From NCBI GenBank assembly GCA_034189325.1, contig JAXHUM010000109.1:1-20295 (forward strand): DNA of 20,295 nt. Reading direction: 5' to 3'. Of the stretch, positions 20,153 to 20,295 are shown in pieces. The first letter of the stretch is position 1, and each line of letters begins with the position of its first letter. A program made the position numbers and the translations under genes. The notes under the pieces are model-generated. The model did not search any database. It saw only the letters and a program-made list of their open reading frames with translations, and had not been told where the DNA came from. This DNA comes from JAXHUM01 sp034189325. GTDB taxonomy: Bacteria; Desulfobacterota; DSM-4660; Desulfatiglandales; Desulfatiglandaceae.

Positions 20153-20295
20153 ATGAAAGAAAATAAACAGGGTCAAACAATCGGTTCTGTTCTGGTATTG
20201 GGCGGAGGGATAGCGGGTATGCAGGCGGCCCTGGATCTGGCGGATTCGGGGTATTACGTGTACCTGTTGGAGAAGAGTCCGTCGATCGGAGGTGT
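20153..20295 (+). CDS. hdrA: Heterodisulfide reductase subunit A-like protein, partial (N-terminus)
   Basis: The frame is open from ATG 20153 to the window end, 47 codons. AAAGGA lies about 8 bases before the ATG. The protein shows a dinucleotide-binding start, VLVLGGGIAGMQAALDLADS, then GYYVYLLEKSPSIGGV, which is the characteristic FAD-binding N-terminus of HdrA. HdrA carries FAD for flavin-based electron bifurcation or transfer and iron-sulfur clusters in the missing part. The position directly behind metF suggests an Hdr-MetF electron route. Other HdrA-like or thioredoxin-reductase-like flavoproteins share the fold, but the EKSPSIGG motif favours HdrA. Confidence 0.85.
   Translation, partial: MKENKQGQTIGSVLVLGGGIAGMQAALDLADSGYYVYLLEKSPSIGG

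Noticed and set aside
1..20295. CRISPR array, tRNA, rRNA, transposase, integrase, phage or toxin-antitoxin genes
   Set aside because: No regularly spaced repeats, cloverleaf sequences or matching protein motifs were seen on either strand.

Overview
The window looks like a chromosomal segment of an anaerobic, probably sulfate-reducing or syntrophic member of the Desulfobacterota (former deltaproteobacteria). This is an inference from gene content. The support is a MetF gene followed directly by an HdrA gene, a paired acyl-CoA dehydrogenase unit, an NDP-forming acyl-CoA synthetase alpha-type protein, a CoA-disulfide/persulfide reductase with a rhodanese tail, a DUF3795 protein, and flagellar-type promoters. 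No rRNA, tRNA, CRISPR array, transposase or phage gene was seen.

Layout. (1) 1-461: the N-terminal part of a DUF3795 cysteine-rich protein on the minus strand, cut by the window edge, followed by about 570 bases without a convincing gene. (2) 1030-8309: a plus-strand block of two acyl-CoA dehydrogenase subunits and then a complete branched-chain amino acid ABC transporter (livK, livH, livM, livG, livF). livK has its own sigma70-like promoter with a perfect palindrome just downstream, and a strong stem-loop separates livK from livH. (3) 8407-11281: a TPR protein and a two-gene unit (membrane protein plus a 117-residue flagellar rod-like protein) on the minus strand, both preceded by sigma28 (FliA)-like promoters. 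Between them lie a small membrane protein and a 54-residue lipoprotein on the plus strand. (4) 11797-12798: an NlpC/P60 lipoprotein (MepS-like) and a SpoIIAA/STAS-like protein with a TTG start. (5) 12984-17812: acyl-CoA functions, with an acyl-CoA synthetase alpha-type protein (minus), a crotonase (plus), a CoA-disulfide reductase-rhodanese fusion (minus) and a small conserved-looking protein (minus). (6) 18101-18508: a Nudix hydrolase. (7) 18867-20295: a receiver-like protein, a MetF-type methylenetetrahydrofolate reductase and the start of hdrA, apparently one operon behind a well-matched sigma54 promoter.

How they may work together. The Liv transporter would import branched-chain amino acids, or a related acid. 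The acyl-CoA dehydrogenase pair, crotonase, acyl-CoA synthetase alpha and CoA-disulfide reductase fit acyl-CoA oxidation and CoA/sulfur redox balance. MetF-HdrA fits the methyl branch of the Wood-Ljungdahl pathway with flavin-based electron transfer. The most unusual points are the acyl-CoA dehydrogenase pair, in which neither subunit has the canonical catalytic Glu but one has a Glu at the isovaleryl-CoA dehydrogenase position, and the set of non-structural genes behind sigma28-like promoters.
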